The notes: generated by a model from the letters alone, not told the origin. DNA of 64,000 bases from Hypomesus transpacificus (GCF_021917145.1 NC_061073.1:9909211-9973210); one strand, 5' to 3'; numbered from the stretch's first letter, positions 34,834 to 47,580 are shown. Translations and numbers: made by a program.

Positions 34834-37800
34834 ATGGAGAAGATCTTTTCTTTGCGGAGCATGTTGAGTTTTCTGCTTCTGATTTGGCTCAACAAATCCC
34901 ACGCCCAAGACTGTGAGTTCTTCTATCTTGTTGAACTGGCTGTGAACTTACAGCTTTGTGTTTGATGTTCATAATTAGGTGGTGGTGGTTCTGTATGATT
35001 CATGTCTATTGTGAATAAATCAGTTCTACCTCACCCGAATGACTATCAGAACTCACATCCGTTTTGCTGTCCCTGTTCTAGTTTGCACATGGACTCCTGT
35101 CAATCCTACTATTAGAGAAAACAACTCCGTGAACGCTGTTGTCACGACGATCACCACCACCCCGGGGGTCACCCTGCAGCTCACTGAACCCATCAACAGC
35201 AACTTCTCTCTGAAAGGGAATGACGTGATCGCAAACATAGTTTTGGACCATGAGGTGGGTCATGGGTTGAAGACTGCTAGCCAACATCACAATATCCCTA
35301 AACCTCTATCTTGTTGTTTAATTTAGTTGTATTTATTGTCTTAACTGTGGCTTTTTGAAATGCAGGCAATTGTGTGGTAAAGTGTACAACAGACACTTCA
35401 ATGTGTTTATTGTATTTTACAGGAAACTCAAATCCAAAGAGTTGGAATTCTATGCAGACTGGATGAAACGCCAGTAAGCATTTATAAAAATCTCCGTTGC
35501 ATTTCCTAGTTGAAACATTCAATCACACACAGACTAAGAACCAACACTGTAATAATAATAATAAACTTGTATGATGTCTCCACCTTTCAGTTGGTCAAAG
35601 ACATGATCATACTTATTGAAGGTATAAATGATAATCCACCGGTCTTTGCACAAAGCCAGTACTCTCTGAGTGTCGAAGAGGTGAGTGAAGAGATCCTTTG
35701 TCTGATTCTGTGGAGAAGCTGAATCATAACACAGCAACAGGAAAATATAAAACCATATATTTTGTAAAACCCCTTACAGCTGCTACCTATTGACACGTCT
35801 GTTGGTACGTTTCCTGCCACCGACAGAGATGGTGATCGCCTTTATTACACCCTGGATCCAGACACAGTAAGAATCTCACTCTTAGTGTGTATTGATTTGA
35901 GATGAGTTTTTTTCAATTCTCATCTTTCTTTTCCCAAATTGTTTGTTCTCACAGACTGGCTTTAAACTGCAAGGAAGCAACACTCCTAATATTTTGGTGC
36001 AGAGTGTTTTAGACTATGATACCATCAAAAGTGTGTCGCTGACACTGTATGCTCAGGTGAGTTTAGTCTCTTTACAGCTTCCAGATTTATATTGAAGTAA
36101 GTGTTTTTTGCTTTAGAATTGTTTTTACATTTGTATGCTGAGGATATTATTTTTATCTGTGTGCATTGTAGTTCCACATTTCTGACTAGTGTAAAATTTA
36201 GGTTGAACTTCTGCCTGGATTCTGGAAAGGATCAAGTGTGTTTTATGGGGCAGTGATAACAGCAGAGCAGTGACTGACGTACTTTACGAACACTGGCTGT
36301 TTGTGTTTCCAGGACACTCCACCAGGGGGGGCCCCAGGGGGCGGACCATCATACACAGCCTCAGCCTCCATCCTGGTCACCATCCAAGACGTTGACAACC
36401 GTCCTCCCTGGTTCCAGCCCTGCACCCTCACCGTCGTGGGCACAGCCAAGATCTGCGTCAGCCACGGATACTCTGGCCAGGTCAACCTCACAGTCCAGGA
36501 GGTAGGCTCCAGGCAAGGCCCCAGTCAGGCCCCAGTCAGGCCCCAGTCAGGCCCCAGGGAGGCCCCAGTCAGGCCCCAGTCAGGCCCCAGTCAGGCCCCA
36601 GGGAGGCCCCAGTCAGGCCCCAGGGAGGCCCCAGGGAGACTCCAGTCAGGCTCCAGTCAGGCCCCAGTCAGGCCCCAGTCAAGGCCCCAGGGAGGCCCCA
36701 GGGAGACTCCAGTCAGGCTCCAGTCAGGCCCCAGTCAGGCCCCAGTCAAGGCCCCAGTCAGGCCCCAGGGAGGCCCCAGTCAAGGCCCCAGGCAAGGCCC
36801 CAGGGAGGCCCCAGTCAAGGCCCCAGGCAAGGCCCCAGGGAGGCCCCAGTCAGGCCCCAGTCAGGCCCCATTCAGGCCCCAGGGAGGCCCCAGTCAGGCA
36901 CCAGGGAGGCCCCAGTCAGGCCCCAGTCAGGCCCCAGGGAGGCCCAAGGGAGACTCCAGGCAAGGCCCCAGTCAAGGCCCCAGGGAGGCCCCAGTCAGGC
37001 CCCAGTCAGGCCCCAGGGAGGCCCCAGTCAAGGCCCCAGTCAGGCCCCAGGGAGGCCCCAGGGAGGCCCCAGTCAGGCCCCAGTCAGGCCCCAGTCAGGC
37101 CCCAGGCAAGGCCCCAGTCAAGGCCCCAGTCAGGCCCCAGGGAGGCCCCAGGCAAGGCCCCAGTCAGGCCCCAGGGAGGCCCCAGTCAGGCCCCAGGGAG
37201 GCCCCAGGCAAGGCCCCAGTCAGGCCCCAGTCAGGCCCCAGTCAGGCCCCAGTCAGGCCCAGTCAGGCCCCAGGGAGGCCCCAGGCAAGGCCCCAGTCAG
37301 GCCCCAGTCAGGCCCCAGTCAGGCCCCAGGGAGGCCCCAGTCAGGCCCCAGGGAGGCCCCAGTCAAGGCCCCAGGCAAGGCCCCAGTCAAGGCCCCAGTC
37401 AGGCCCCAGGGAGGCCCCAGTCAAGGCCCCAGGCAAGGCCCCAGGGAGGCCCCAGTCAAGGCCCCAGGCAAGGCCCCAGGGAGGCCCCAGTCAGGCCCCA
37501 GTCAGGCCCCATTCAGGCCCCAGGGAGGCCCCAGTCAGGCACCAGGGAGGCCCCAGTCAGGCCCCAGTCAGGTCCCAGGGAGGCCCCAGGCAAGGCCCCA
37601 GGGAGGCCCCAGTCAGGCCCCAGTCAGGCCCCAGGCAAGGCCCCAGGCAAGGCCCCAGTCAAGGCCCCAGTCAGGCCCCAGGCAAGGTCCCAGTCAAGGC
37701 CCCAGTCAGGCCCCAGTCAGGCCCCAGGGAGGCCCCAGGGAGGCCCCAGTCAGGCCCCAGTCAGGCCCCAGGGAGGCCCCAGTCAGGCCCCAGTCAGGCC

Positions 37801-40800
37801 CCAGTCAGGCCCCAGGGAGGCCCCAGTCAAGGCCCCAGTCAGGCCCCAGGGAGGCCCCAGGGAGGCCCCAGTCAGGCCCCAGTCAGGCCCCAGTCAGGCC
37901 CCAGGCAAGGCCCCAGTCAAGGCCCCAGTCAGGCCCCAGGGAGGCCCCAGGCAAGGCCCCAGTCAGGCCCCAGGGAGGCCCCAGTCAGGCCCCAGGGAGG
38001 CCCCAGGCAAGGCCCCAGTCAGGCCCCAGTCAGGCCCCAGTCAGGCCCCAGGGGAGGCCCTCTGTCTTTATCTCTCTCTCTTTGTAGATATATTTTTGTC
38101 TTTTTTGGACAGAAACAGTTAGATGTAGACAAGAGGGGGAGAGAGGGGAAGACATGCAGTAATGACCCAAGCCGGAATCGAACCGCTGCGTGGCTCATCC
38201 CGTATAGTAGGCGCCCTCTTTCAAGGGAACACTAAATCGGCCGCGTCCACTCACACATCCAGCAGCAACTTGTCTCTGCAACCCCTCCAGACATCTGGAG
38301 AAATGTTTCGCCAAAACTAAAGTGCTTGAAACTGCTGCAGTCCACAGGGAAGTATTTACTGAGTCTATAATCTCTGCATGTTGATTGGATGTTTGTCTGG
38401 GGTATGTTGCAGGTTGGTGCGTTGTCCTTACAACCAGGACCAGTGTATGCCATTGATGGAGACTCTGGTCTAAACGTGGAGATTACATATAGTTTTCTAA
38501 GTGGTAAGTATACACAGCTTAAAATACCATGCAATTTACAGCAACAACAGCATTTAGTTCTAATGTCATGCTGCTTATTTGTCTTATTTTGTCCTTAAAG
38601 GGAACGCGGCAGGCACATTTGAAATCAATGCCAACACGGGGAACATCACGATGACAAAGCCAGTGGACGTACCTGGCCCTCTGGTTCTAACAGTCCTGGT
38701 AACAGATGTTTCATTTGCTTAGTTCAAACACCGCCCAGCTTCTAGTCAACAGTGTATAATATCCAATTACACCAGATGCTTTCAATGATCTTCATTTAAT
38801 TTTTTATCAGGCCACGCAGAAAGTGGACAGCGATAAGTTTGCGACCGCCACAGTTACCCTGGAAGTTGTGAAGAAGTCTTTAAACCCGCCTCAGTTCACC
38901 CAGCCAGAGTATGAGGGTTTCATCTCAGCGGACGCCGGCCAGGGCAGCATGGTCCTGGAAGGGAAGGGCTCCACCACGCCGCTCAGAGTCCTGGCCACCG
39001 ACAAGGACTATGCAGATGTGGGCTGGTTCCTCTCTCCCCGGGGTCTAGGCTTGTTCAAACATTTACAAACTTGTGCAGGCTGGTTGGCAGCCGTTTTAAT
39101 AACCCAGTCTCTTGTCACACAGGGAGTGAACCCAGATGTGAGGTATGAAGTTCTCGGGACAACAGACTTCTCTGTCACTCCGCAGGGCTACGTCCTGTTG
39201 GCCAAAGACCTCAGTCCAGGAACTGTGACCATAGAAGTAAAGCGTTAAGGAGTCTAACAGTTTCATCAGACTGAAGTGTGTCAGTCATGCCAAATGTCTG
39301 ATTCATGCCAATCAACCCTTGTGTGAACCTTTCTTTTTTTCTTCTCAAGTTAAAAGCTGTTGACTCATCAAATGAAGAATCAAGCACAGCGCCATTAGTC
39401 GTAGAGGTTACTCCAGGTGAGAGAAAACGAATGTCCTGACATAGTTACAGAGCCATGTTGATTGAAAACCACCCTTGCTTTCGTCTGCATGCACACGTTT
39501 CCATCTACGCCGGTAGCTCTGCCTTGCCTTGCTTCTGGGGTGTGTAGGGATGTGTGAGAGCATGTTCGCTTGCCTGCTGAATGCGGGTGTCCCTGCTTTC
39601 CCTGCAGGAATTCCAACCACAACCATGGCAACCACATCCTCCACAGACATGATGCCCACGTCCGTAGACGTGACCAGTGACACCACACATGCACCTAACC
39701 AGTCCACCTCTAACCCCAGCATGACCTCTCAAGACATTCGCACCTCCACCTTATCAGCTCGTACAGAGAGTGCTACAGGTAGAACCACTCCTTCCTTCTC
39801 ACCGAATCTGTCCCCATGACAACAATCTTGGATAACGATGATCCCTTTTTATACAGGGTGACAATAAAAACACACACACAGAGACACACACACACTCAGA
39901 AATCTATCTGGTGGCTTGTTGCTCACTAACACTGAAATGTGACTCAATCTTTCATGGTCAAAATCGATCTCACACAATCATATTGCTTTAGACTGCCCTC
40001 AATCAGACTGCACAATCAACCACACCTAGCCCAAGTTCAATCGGTTTCTGCTTCAAATTCAGTCTGCTCCAATTTCTCCCATGACCTTTGACCCCCACAG
40101 GGGGTGCTCTGGGGCCGGGGGGAGATGGGTACAGCGTGGTGGACATGGCAGCACTGGGGGTCAGTCTCGCCGTCCTCCTGGTCGTCTGCATGGTGGTCAT
40201 CGGACTCCTCGTCTTCCACCTCCAGAAGGGAAAAGCAGCCTGGAGGAAACTGTCTGAAGCCAGCATCTTCCGCAGCTCTGTGAATATCTTTATGAATAGA
40301 GAAAATACTTACTTAGTAAAAAATATGCTTTTCCATTGATTGCGATTTGAATTGACAGTATTTGTAACTATGGAGTTGACAGGCTAATAGGTGGAGATAA
40401 GAAATATGTTTGTAAACCCTGACGTCTGCATCAAATCATTCATTATCACGACACTAAAATTTTAGGTCTAGGTTACCTTCAGTCTCGCCTCCTTCTCGAT
40501 GATCCCCATCTTCATGTTTGTCCCCTTATGCAGCTGGTAGGGGGCTCTGGCGGGGCCAAGGAGGGGGTGCAGTACACCAACGAGGGCTTCCACAAGGACG
40601 ATGACGCCAGCAGCACCGGCTCCCACGTCCCAGACGAGGTGGACGTGGGGCGGGGGAGCGTCCCGGGGGCCAGGGCGGTGGAGCTGCCCAAGGAGGAGGT
40701 GGTCCTGAGGGCCTCAGCTCCGCTGCACGCCCTGCTCCCTGACAGCAGCAGCCTGGACGGATCAGACCGGGCGGACAGCGAGAGGGAGGTCAAGCCCATC

Positions 40801-41079
40801 CTCACCAAGGAGCGCAGGGTGGAGGAGGGGTACAAGTCTGTCTGGTTCAAAGAGGACATCGACCCCAACGCCAAGGAGGAAGTGGTCATCATCCCTGACA
40901 ACGGAGAGCGGGAGGGGGATGAGGAGGAGTCTCTGGGAAGTGGGGCGGAGGAAGATGATTTGCCACGCTCGACTCCGAAGGTGTTCTTTACCAACGCTGA
41001 TGTGGATAGTGGACTTGAGGGTCAAAGTAACCAGGAGTCCGATGATGATGATGATGAGAGTCAAACAGCTGACCTCTAA
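34834..41079 (+). CDS. cdhr5: Cadherin-related family member 5 (mucin-like protocadherin), 15 exons
   Basis: Type I membrane adhesion protein; in mammals CDHR5 pairs with CDHR2 to link intestinal and renal microvilli. Exons: 34834-34912, 35082-35254, 35423-35473, 35591-35680, 35780-35866, 35955-36056, 36313-36501, 38413-38503, 38601-38698, 38811-39017, 39123-39236, 39350-39416, 39608-39778, 40101-40279, 40534-41079, joining to 747 residues. A signal peptide (about 1-24) leads into cadherin repeats with INDNPPVF, DVDNRPPW and AIDGDSGLN calcium motifs. A short Thr/Ser-rich mucin segment (exon 13), a transmembrane helix (about 522-546) and an acidic tail of about 200 residues ending in QTADL follow. 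The exon 14 donor (gtgaat) is weak. Intron 7 holds a large minisatellite. A candidate AATAAA is at 41865. Family, order and synteny with human CDHR5 agree. Confidence 0.9.
36510..38052. repeat. 1.5 kb minisatellite of 11/12 bp units in cdhr5 intron 7
   Basis: Over 130 units of four related types: ccccagtcagg and ccccagggagg (11 bp), ccccagtcaagg and ccccaggcaagg (12 bp). The array starts eight bases after the exon 7 donor and stays open in frame with exon 7 because the unit contains no stop trinucleotide. If translated it would give a Pro/Gln/Gly/Arg-rich repeat. Splicing from 36501 to 38413 restores a normal cadherin repeat, so the array is intronic. Each unit carries a CCCCAG acceptor-like hexamer. 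Confidence 0.95.
38085..38250. repeat. Degraded SINE-like element in cdhr5 intron 7
   Basis: Contains 'agacatgcagtaatgaccc' and a tRNA B-box-like 'ggaatcgaaccgctgcgtgg', which is typical wording of dispersed teleost tRNA-derived repeats read on the opposite strand. Boundaries are approximate. Confidence 0.5.
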
Positions 41080-42651
41080 GGAGGAAGAGATTCTGTCTCT
41101 CCGAGAGAATTGACTGGTAAAGTTGCTCAAGTTCATTCTCACTTGAAACATCACAGAAATCAAGGGTCGTATTTTCATTAACGACACGTGATTAGATGTT
41201 GACCTCTGCCAGTATAAATTACTTGCATTGATTTGATTAGTTGCAGTTAGGGCTTACATCAAGTTAAAGCTGGCTAGCTTTTGACCAAGGACAATCTTAG
41301 TATTTATCAAGTCTCTTAAACTTGGCAGAGCAGTTATCAAAAGTGTCAGTTACTATTGTTTGTCTAACAAACCTTAGTTGTTCTTACCAAGCTTAGCTGC
41401 TTCATCTTCTAAATGTATTTTTGTTTATGCCGCTTAATATGTTGCTATATGAAAATGGAGGTGTAGTTTAATACGTTTCTATTACATAATTTATTGGATG
41501 CCTACTTTTATTACTAGTTTTATCTTTGTAAATATGTAACAATAATGTAAGTCTAATCTATAACACACATTCTGAGTAAAAAGTTTCTAACATAGTATTC
41601 ATGTTACCAGTCTCAAAGGAGACTAGTAGCTAGTTAAATAACTAACAACAGAAAGCAGCAAGTCGCCCATTGTTACTGCTTGTTTATGATACGGTTCTCG
41701 ATACCAACAGTGGAGGCTGTAAAACTTAATACACCGATGACCACAACTGCACGTTGTACTTTAATCAAATAATCCATGCACAATAATCATAAAATCTTTG
41801 TGAGTGGTTCAGCCTCCCTAATGCTAGATCTACAACACCTAACCTAACTTTGATCCTATTTCTTAATAAAAGCTAAGCATTTACGAGTCTAACAACAGAA
41901 TTTTTATTTAGCAGAATGTGTATATTTCCCTCCCAGTAGTTTGTGGCTGAGGCCACAGTGCAGTGTGCAGACAGGATCTGCAGAGGAAACTAACATTTCC
42001 CCATAGCAACAGCGTAATCATAACACATGCTGCACAAGTTACGTTCCACCCATCAGATCCGACCATGGAGACAACATGGAGGATACAGCGAGGCCAGAAA
42101 AACAGGAAGTCTCATGTTTTGAGGAGATTCACAATCTAAAAGAGATTATGAGGTGTTTTATTTTTAAAGATCATTGAAATGCTCTATTGATAAATCATTT
42201 CAGAGCATGTGTGATTGTTGGTATTTGTAAATTTTTTTTAGTAATTATTGGGATATGTGACTATACTTTAGAAACAATAAGTTGACAAAATACAAATAAA
42301 AAAACGTTATGTTTGGCAAAGTTTCAGCCCCTATAACGGTCCTTTCATCATGACATGTAATGTTGGGTCAGTGAGTGGTTGATAAGCATGAGAATACCAT
42401 AGTTCTGAGTGGACTCTGCATCGTGATCCAATGCTCCCCTCCCCTGGTCAGTGTGGAAACACTGCGCCAGCACCTTCTACAGTGGAACTGCCTTTTAATC
42501 ACTACAGTATGGGAACTTTATACCAAATTCAACACTGAATTTTATTTCCATAAATCCTTTAAGAAAGTCCTGTATAAACTCACACCATCATGCTCTCAGT
42601 CCATCAATCTATCACTCCATCAATCTATCACTCTATCACTGCGTCATGCTG
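41080..42651. other. 3' UTR of cdhr5 and convergent intergenic DNA
   Basis: AT-rich sequence between the convergent cdhr5 and nucleotidase-like genes. AATAAA at 41865-41870 could end cdhr5. A further AT-rich region near 42290 also contains aataaa. No extra exon seen. Confidence 0.45.
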
Positions 42652-45203
42652 TCACATGACTCCATCTCTCCAGCCTCCCTCCCCCAGCGTGGCGCCCCCT
42701 GGTGCGAGGAACAGGCCGTCCACACAGAGGACGTGAGGCTGCAGCAGGCGCAGGATGGGGCTGGGTGGAGCTCCAGCCAGGGAGAAAGCCTCGTCCACCA
42801 GCACGCCCCAGCCCCGCAGGGTCCGCAGGGCCCGGGCACACACGTCTCTGGAGCCCCACACCGTCACCAGGCCAGCCCGCAGGGGGCTGCCCACCAGCCC
42901 AAACCTGCTCCTCATCTCACCCATCTGCACGGCAAACTCCTTCACCGAGTCCTGAGGAGAGATGACAGGGTATTGTGAGGGGGCTGGGGGAACCAGGGAC
43001 GGGGTGATGCGTTCGTAACACGACCAATCAGAGAACACAACCAATCAGAAAACACGACCAATCAGAAAACACCAGTGATTAATGTTGTGCGCTAGAGCAT
43101 TAGCTGTGTGTCAGGTTGATCACTACCTTGGCAGCTTTGAGAGACTGCAGCTGGGGCTCAGTGAAGCCCTGCCCTCTCAGGCTGGACAGGTCGTCCTGGG
43201 AGAAGCCGATGGCGTCGCCTGAGAACACGACTTTGAGCTCCTTCCAGTCCTGCTGCTCCCAGTCCTGCTGAGGGAACAGAAGTGCAGAGGGGATACCTAC
43301 AATGGCAGAAACATGAACAAAATGATATGGTGACACAAATTTAGGACGATTCTTTATTCCGAGCGACAAAGCTATACATTTGTGTCAAGTCAATCCAAAA
43401 CAACGAAACAATACCTTGTTGTGAAGCCGAGAAGACATCATTTCTGTCCGTTGACAAGAACAGCTTTGCGTCACTTGATTGTAAACTCTCTATGTTGTCA
43501 TCCTTGTTACAAAAGCAAAACCTGCCGATAGCAAGACCTGCACCAAGGTAATACAGACACCATCAACCATAACATACAGCAAGACCTGCACCAAAGTAAT
43601 ACAGACACCATCAACCATAACATACAGCAAGACCTGCACCAAGGTAATACAGACACCATCAACCATAACATACAGCAAGACCTGCACCAAGGTAATACAG
43701 ACACCATCAACCATAACATACAGCAAGACCTGCACCAAGGTAATACAGACACCATCAACCATAACATACAGCAAGACCTGCACCAAGGTAATACAGACAC
43801 CATCAACCATAACATACAGCAAGACCTGCACCAAGGTAATACAGACACCATCAACCATAACATGCAGCAAGACCTGCACCAAGGTAATACAGACACCATC
43901 AACCATAACATACAGCAAGACCTGCACCAAGGTAATACAGACACCATCAACCATAACATACAGCAAGACCTGCAGCAAGGTAATACAGACACCAACCATA
44001 ACATACTAAAGTCCCAGACTGCAAGGTAATAAAGACACCATCAACCGTAAGATACTGAAGTCCAAGGTAATACAGACATCATCAACCATAAGATACTTAA
44101 GTCCCAGACTACTTCATGTAAGTTGGGCAATCCAAAGCGTTTGATTGTATATTTCTAAAGCCCATATATTGAGTTTGATATGTGTACTGTTATCACTGTA
44201 AAGAAAAAAAGTCTGACTTTCAAATTGGAAGTACCATAATGCTTGACACTGGCAATGATCTTTGAGTTGGTGTCCTTGCTGTCATTAGATAGCAGGATCA
44301 CATCAAACAGCAAAGTTTCCGCTGGATTTTTGTCCAACAGTTTTTTGTTCACTTGCTGCACTGCCTAACAGGGAAATACAAATATTCAAATTCAGTTGCT
44401 TACTCGACTAGATGTCTGACATAGTTAATAGTTAATACATTAACCACAAAAGGCAATTTTCTGCAAGAACCACTGTTGCACCTAAAGCTGTGACCCATCA
44501 GAAACAGTGACCGCAGCTGCACATCGTCTTCAGGTGCGTGTACAATGTTTTTAAGTTTAACTCCTTTATTAAGCAGTTAGAGTGGGTTCACATATTCTGA
44601 CAACTTACCCAATGTGCTGGTCCATTACATATTAAGTTCTTTCTTTTCTTTACGGTAGAATATTATTATTTAAAGTTTTAAATGTAGGTCTTGTGTAAGG
44701 TTTTAGGAAGGTTATTACAAATGTAACTCGTGCATGCGGTCACACAGAAATACATGTTTAGAAACATTTCAGAGAACATTTACCTAAATATATTTCATTT
44801 ACTTTCAAACATGATACTACCGCGAATAATCATGCGGTCACAGTTTCTGATGGATCACATATTTCGGTACACCTCCTGCACCAATGTAACCCAATGGGCG
44901 GGTGCGTCTTGAATCCTGTAGCTGAATTGTATTGTTTTGGTATCGATACCCAATTACCTCGATGAACGAGAACGCTGGCCCTTTTTTCAAAAGGTCTGGT
45001 AAACCTGGGTCTGGTTCCGTCTCTGAGTCAAAGACAGCTTGGGATGACACTGCAACAACAACGGCTTGAGATGACCTCTGCAGAAGAACGAAAAATGTAA
45101 CAACTAACAAAACTCTCAAGTTCAAGTTCAAGTGAGCCTATCAATGCATACTTCATTTTAGTCTTACCTGTTCAACATCGGTATTGCACACAATTGAACA
45201 CAT
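42652..45203 (-). CDS. Cytosolic 5'-nucleotidase IA-like protein, predicted catalytically inactive
   Basis: Six exons: 45168-45203, 45077... down to 44958, 44235-44364, 43415-43537, 43127-43296, 42652-42951, giving 292 residues. The sequence follows the NT5C1A/B family throughout: AVVVAVSSQAVFD, DVILLSND, FSGDAIGF, LVTVWGS, RALRTLRGWG and LAGAPPSP. Family members hydrolyse AMP with a HAD-type site. Compared with NT5C1A as I recall it, the nucleophile Asp of DGDAVLF is Ser162, the motif III Lys of GAPKGP is Pro256, and the first Asp of FFDD is Val270. Only Thr223 and Asp164 remain. The frame is intact, so this looks like an expressed pseudoenzyme rather than a decayed gene. The start was chosen as the ATG giving MCSIVCNTDVEQ before a good donor. 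Intron 3 contains a 48 bp minisatellite that includes its own splice acceptor. Confidence 0.8.
43531..44060. repeat. 48 bp minisatellite spanning a splice acceptor
   Basis: About ten near-identical 48 bp units from 43531 to 44000, with degenerate pieces to about 44100. On the minus strand each unit contains ttggtgcag/gtcttgct, identical to the real acceptor and the first bases of exon 4 of the nucleotidase-like gene (exon edge at 43537). The units then continue as gtatgttatgg, unlike the exon. Because 48 is divisible by three, two spurious long frames run through the array. Confidence 0.95.
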
Positions 45204-47580
45204 TGTTATGGATAAACATGTAAGTTGCAGAAGGATTTATTTGTCTTTATTTATACTTCCTTTGAAGTGGATTTTTTCAGATGTGTGAGGATCGCCTCTG
45301 ACTATAATTTGAGTTCGTATAGCCTATCTACAATATGCGTAAAGTCTGGGCTTTTGAGTGTCTTTCGCAAACGTAATGTTGACAAACAAAACACAAACAT
45401 TTAGCAAGAACGGTTATCCCTAAACTTGATCACTAAAGTTGCACTTAAAACTAGCGAAGTGCAGATGTCAAATCCGTGAGCTGCTGTGCCGTTTGATTAT
45501 TATCTTTTCCGTACTGTACTCTTGACTATCAAAGCCACAGAAATACTGCCTCCCACTGAACAGGAGTAGTATCGTGCGCAAAATATTGACTTAAAAATGT
45601 CTTAAATATTTTATCCAACATACCAATGATTACGATAATGATTAGTCTAAATTCAGCTGGGGTCATTAATGAAAATGATTAGCCTTTATTTTGCCATGTA
45701 AACTGGTCTCCATAAGATTGCAGCACATGTAATTGGCTGAAGGGGAACATCATTTTACATAGGGATGTAACTAAACCGGTTCTATTGTGTAATTTCTGAA
45801 TAAATTAAATAGTCGTATGTTTCTGAGACGAGAGTTAGCCACACCAGGATGATGTATAATACAGTAGCTGACACACAAACAGGTGTTTGTTTAAGATCCT
45901 CAGGAGGTGTATTTGTGCATTCCAGTGTGCACAGGTGAAAGCACACACATCTTATAACCTCCTTGTCACACACACGCACACAAGAACTCTTACAGAATGT
46001 GTCATTGTGTGTACTTGAGGTGTGGTGCTCTGAGTTAGCATTCAGAGGACATGCAAGACTGTGGGCCTTTCAAGACAGACCAGGTCACAGAAACCCACTA
46101 GACCATGTACGGTCCTCGACATGGATTAAGAAATAGCAAATGATTGGAAATAACAAATGATTGGAAAATACTTTAAGCAAATCAAGAAAGAAGGTTTTCT
46201 GATACAGGATATTGTAGTCAGGTATGAATCCATTTCTCTACTGTTTTCTCTGCCATCGCTTACTTCTCTCTGTTACAGAACCTGTTCACTCTGTGATTAA
46301 ACTGCACATTCAGAAGTACACTATGTTGTATTAGTAGTCATTCTGATTCTTTACAGTGTTCCTGTGTAGTGTTCAATCCAGAAGGCCTCATGACACATAT
46401 TTACAAGAGCACAATGACACACAATCCTCAGTTTTCTTGAAACCCCACAAACAAACTGAAGGGCCAGTTGTACACTACGAACAAGGAGCATCAAATAACA
46501 TGACCTGTCAGATAGATGTTTAGTAGCTGTCTGGATATTGCCACCAGACAGTTTCCTCTTAATGATCAAACAAAGCAGTATGTTTAAGGGCCGACCCAGC
46601 TACTTAGAGGGGGAAGGAACTTCCTTCCGTGAGTTGTTGTTATCCTGTAGAACTCCCGCTATCCAGATCATTTCAAGGGTAAAGAACTAATTCAACACAG
46701 TCGTCAAGTAAGGATACCATCCGGACTACACTTGTAACCTAACAGTGAGTGTTGCTCTCTGTGCTAGATAACATAGTTTTAGAAGTCTTTATTCTCACTT
46801 TTGAACGTTTTATAGTTCCTACAATCCATGATTTACCTTTTTGAGTACATTGTTGATAAAAGATAAGGGCACATTTTTAGGCAAGCTTTCATCTTTCAAA
46901 TAACACTTTTCATATAATCTTTTACTCTTATACTCACTTTAGCTACTAAAAACCCTTCCAGGGCATCAGGGTCAGTGTATAGTTGAACTCTGTTTGTGAG
47001 TCCCAAGCTTTCAATGTTGACACATCCATACGTTAGTAAACTCTAACTCGACATGGTCTGCTTCCTACAGCTTGTATTTTACAGCCTATAATCTTAAAAC
47101 AATCTTTTTTTTCTGTTTCTTAACCGTAGAAAACAGTTTGATCTGTGGATGAATCATGCTCTCAGTTGTAAGGTGCTATACCTGTCAGCACACCCTCAGG
47201 TTGTTTGCCATTGGCGGAGGCCTGTCTCTGCTAAGGCATGAACAGGTTTGCAGTGTGCGTGTGGAGTGAGGAATGGATGAAGTGGACGTCAGATTGATAA
47301 AGAGATAGCTTGTCTGGTGGCTACTCTAATCCAACTCTGAAACATGAAACATCTGTGAGGCTTTAAATGAGAACGCGAGTGGGTTTGGGTGGGCGCTCCT
47401 TCGCCAGCAGAGGGCGCTGCGGTTCAGGCCACAGTCAGCAGAGTGACGATGGTGCGAGGGTCATCCGTCAAGACAGGAACCAAGAGCCCTGAGGACTGAG
47501 CTAGAGGCTTCTCCTCAGCACTGTGTTTCTGATATTCTGCTCTCACTGCTTTAGGTATCTGCTACCTCATCTCATTCACC
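45204..47580. other. Intergenic between the divergent nucleotidase-like and syt8 genes
   Basis: No coding exon recognised. This 2.4 kb separates divergent genes and must contain both promoters. A possible 5' UTR exon for syt8 could end near 46746, but I cannot fix it. Confidence 0.4.

Noticed and set aside
45078..45131. Alternative start in intron 1 of the nucleotidase-like gene giving a signal-peptide-like N-terminus in frame with exon 2
   Set aside because: The hydrophobic residues come from the intron's pyrimidine tract before the acceptor. The exon 1 start at 45203 with a good donor explains the gene better.
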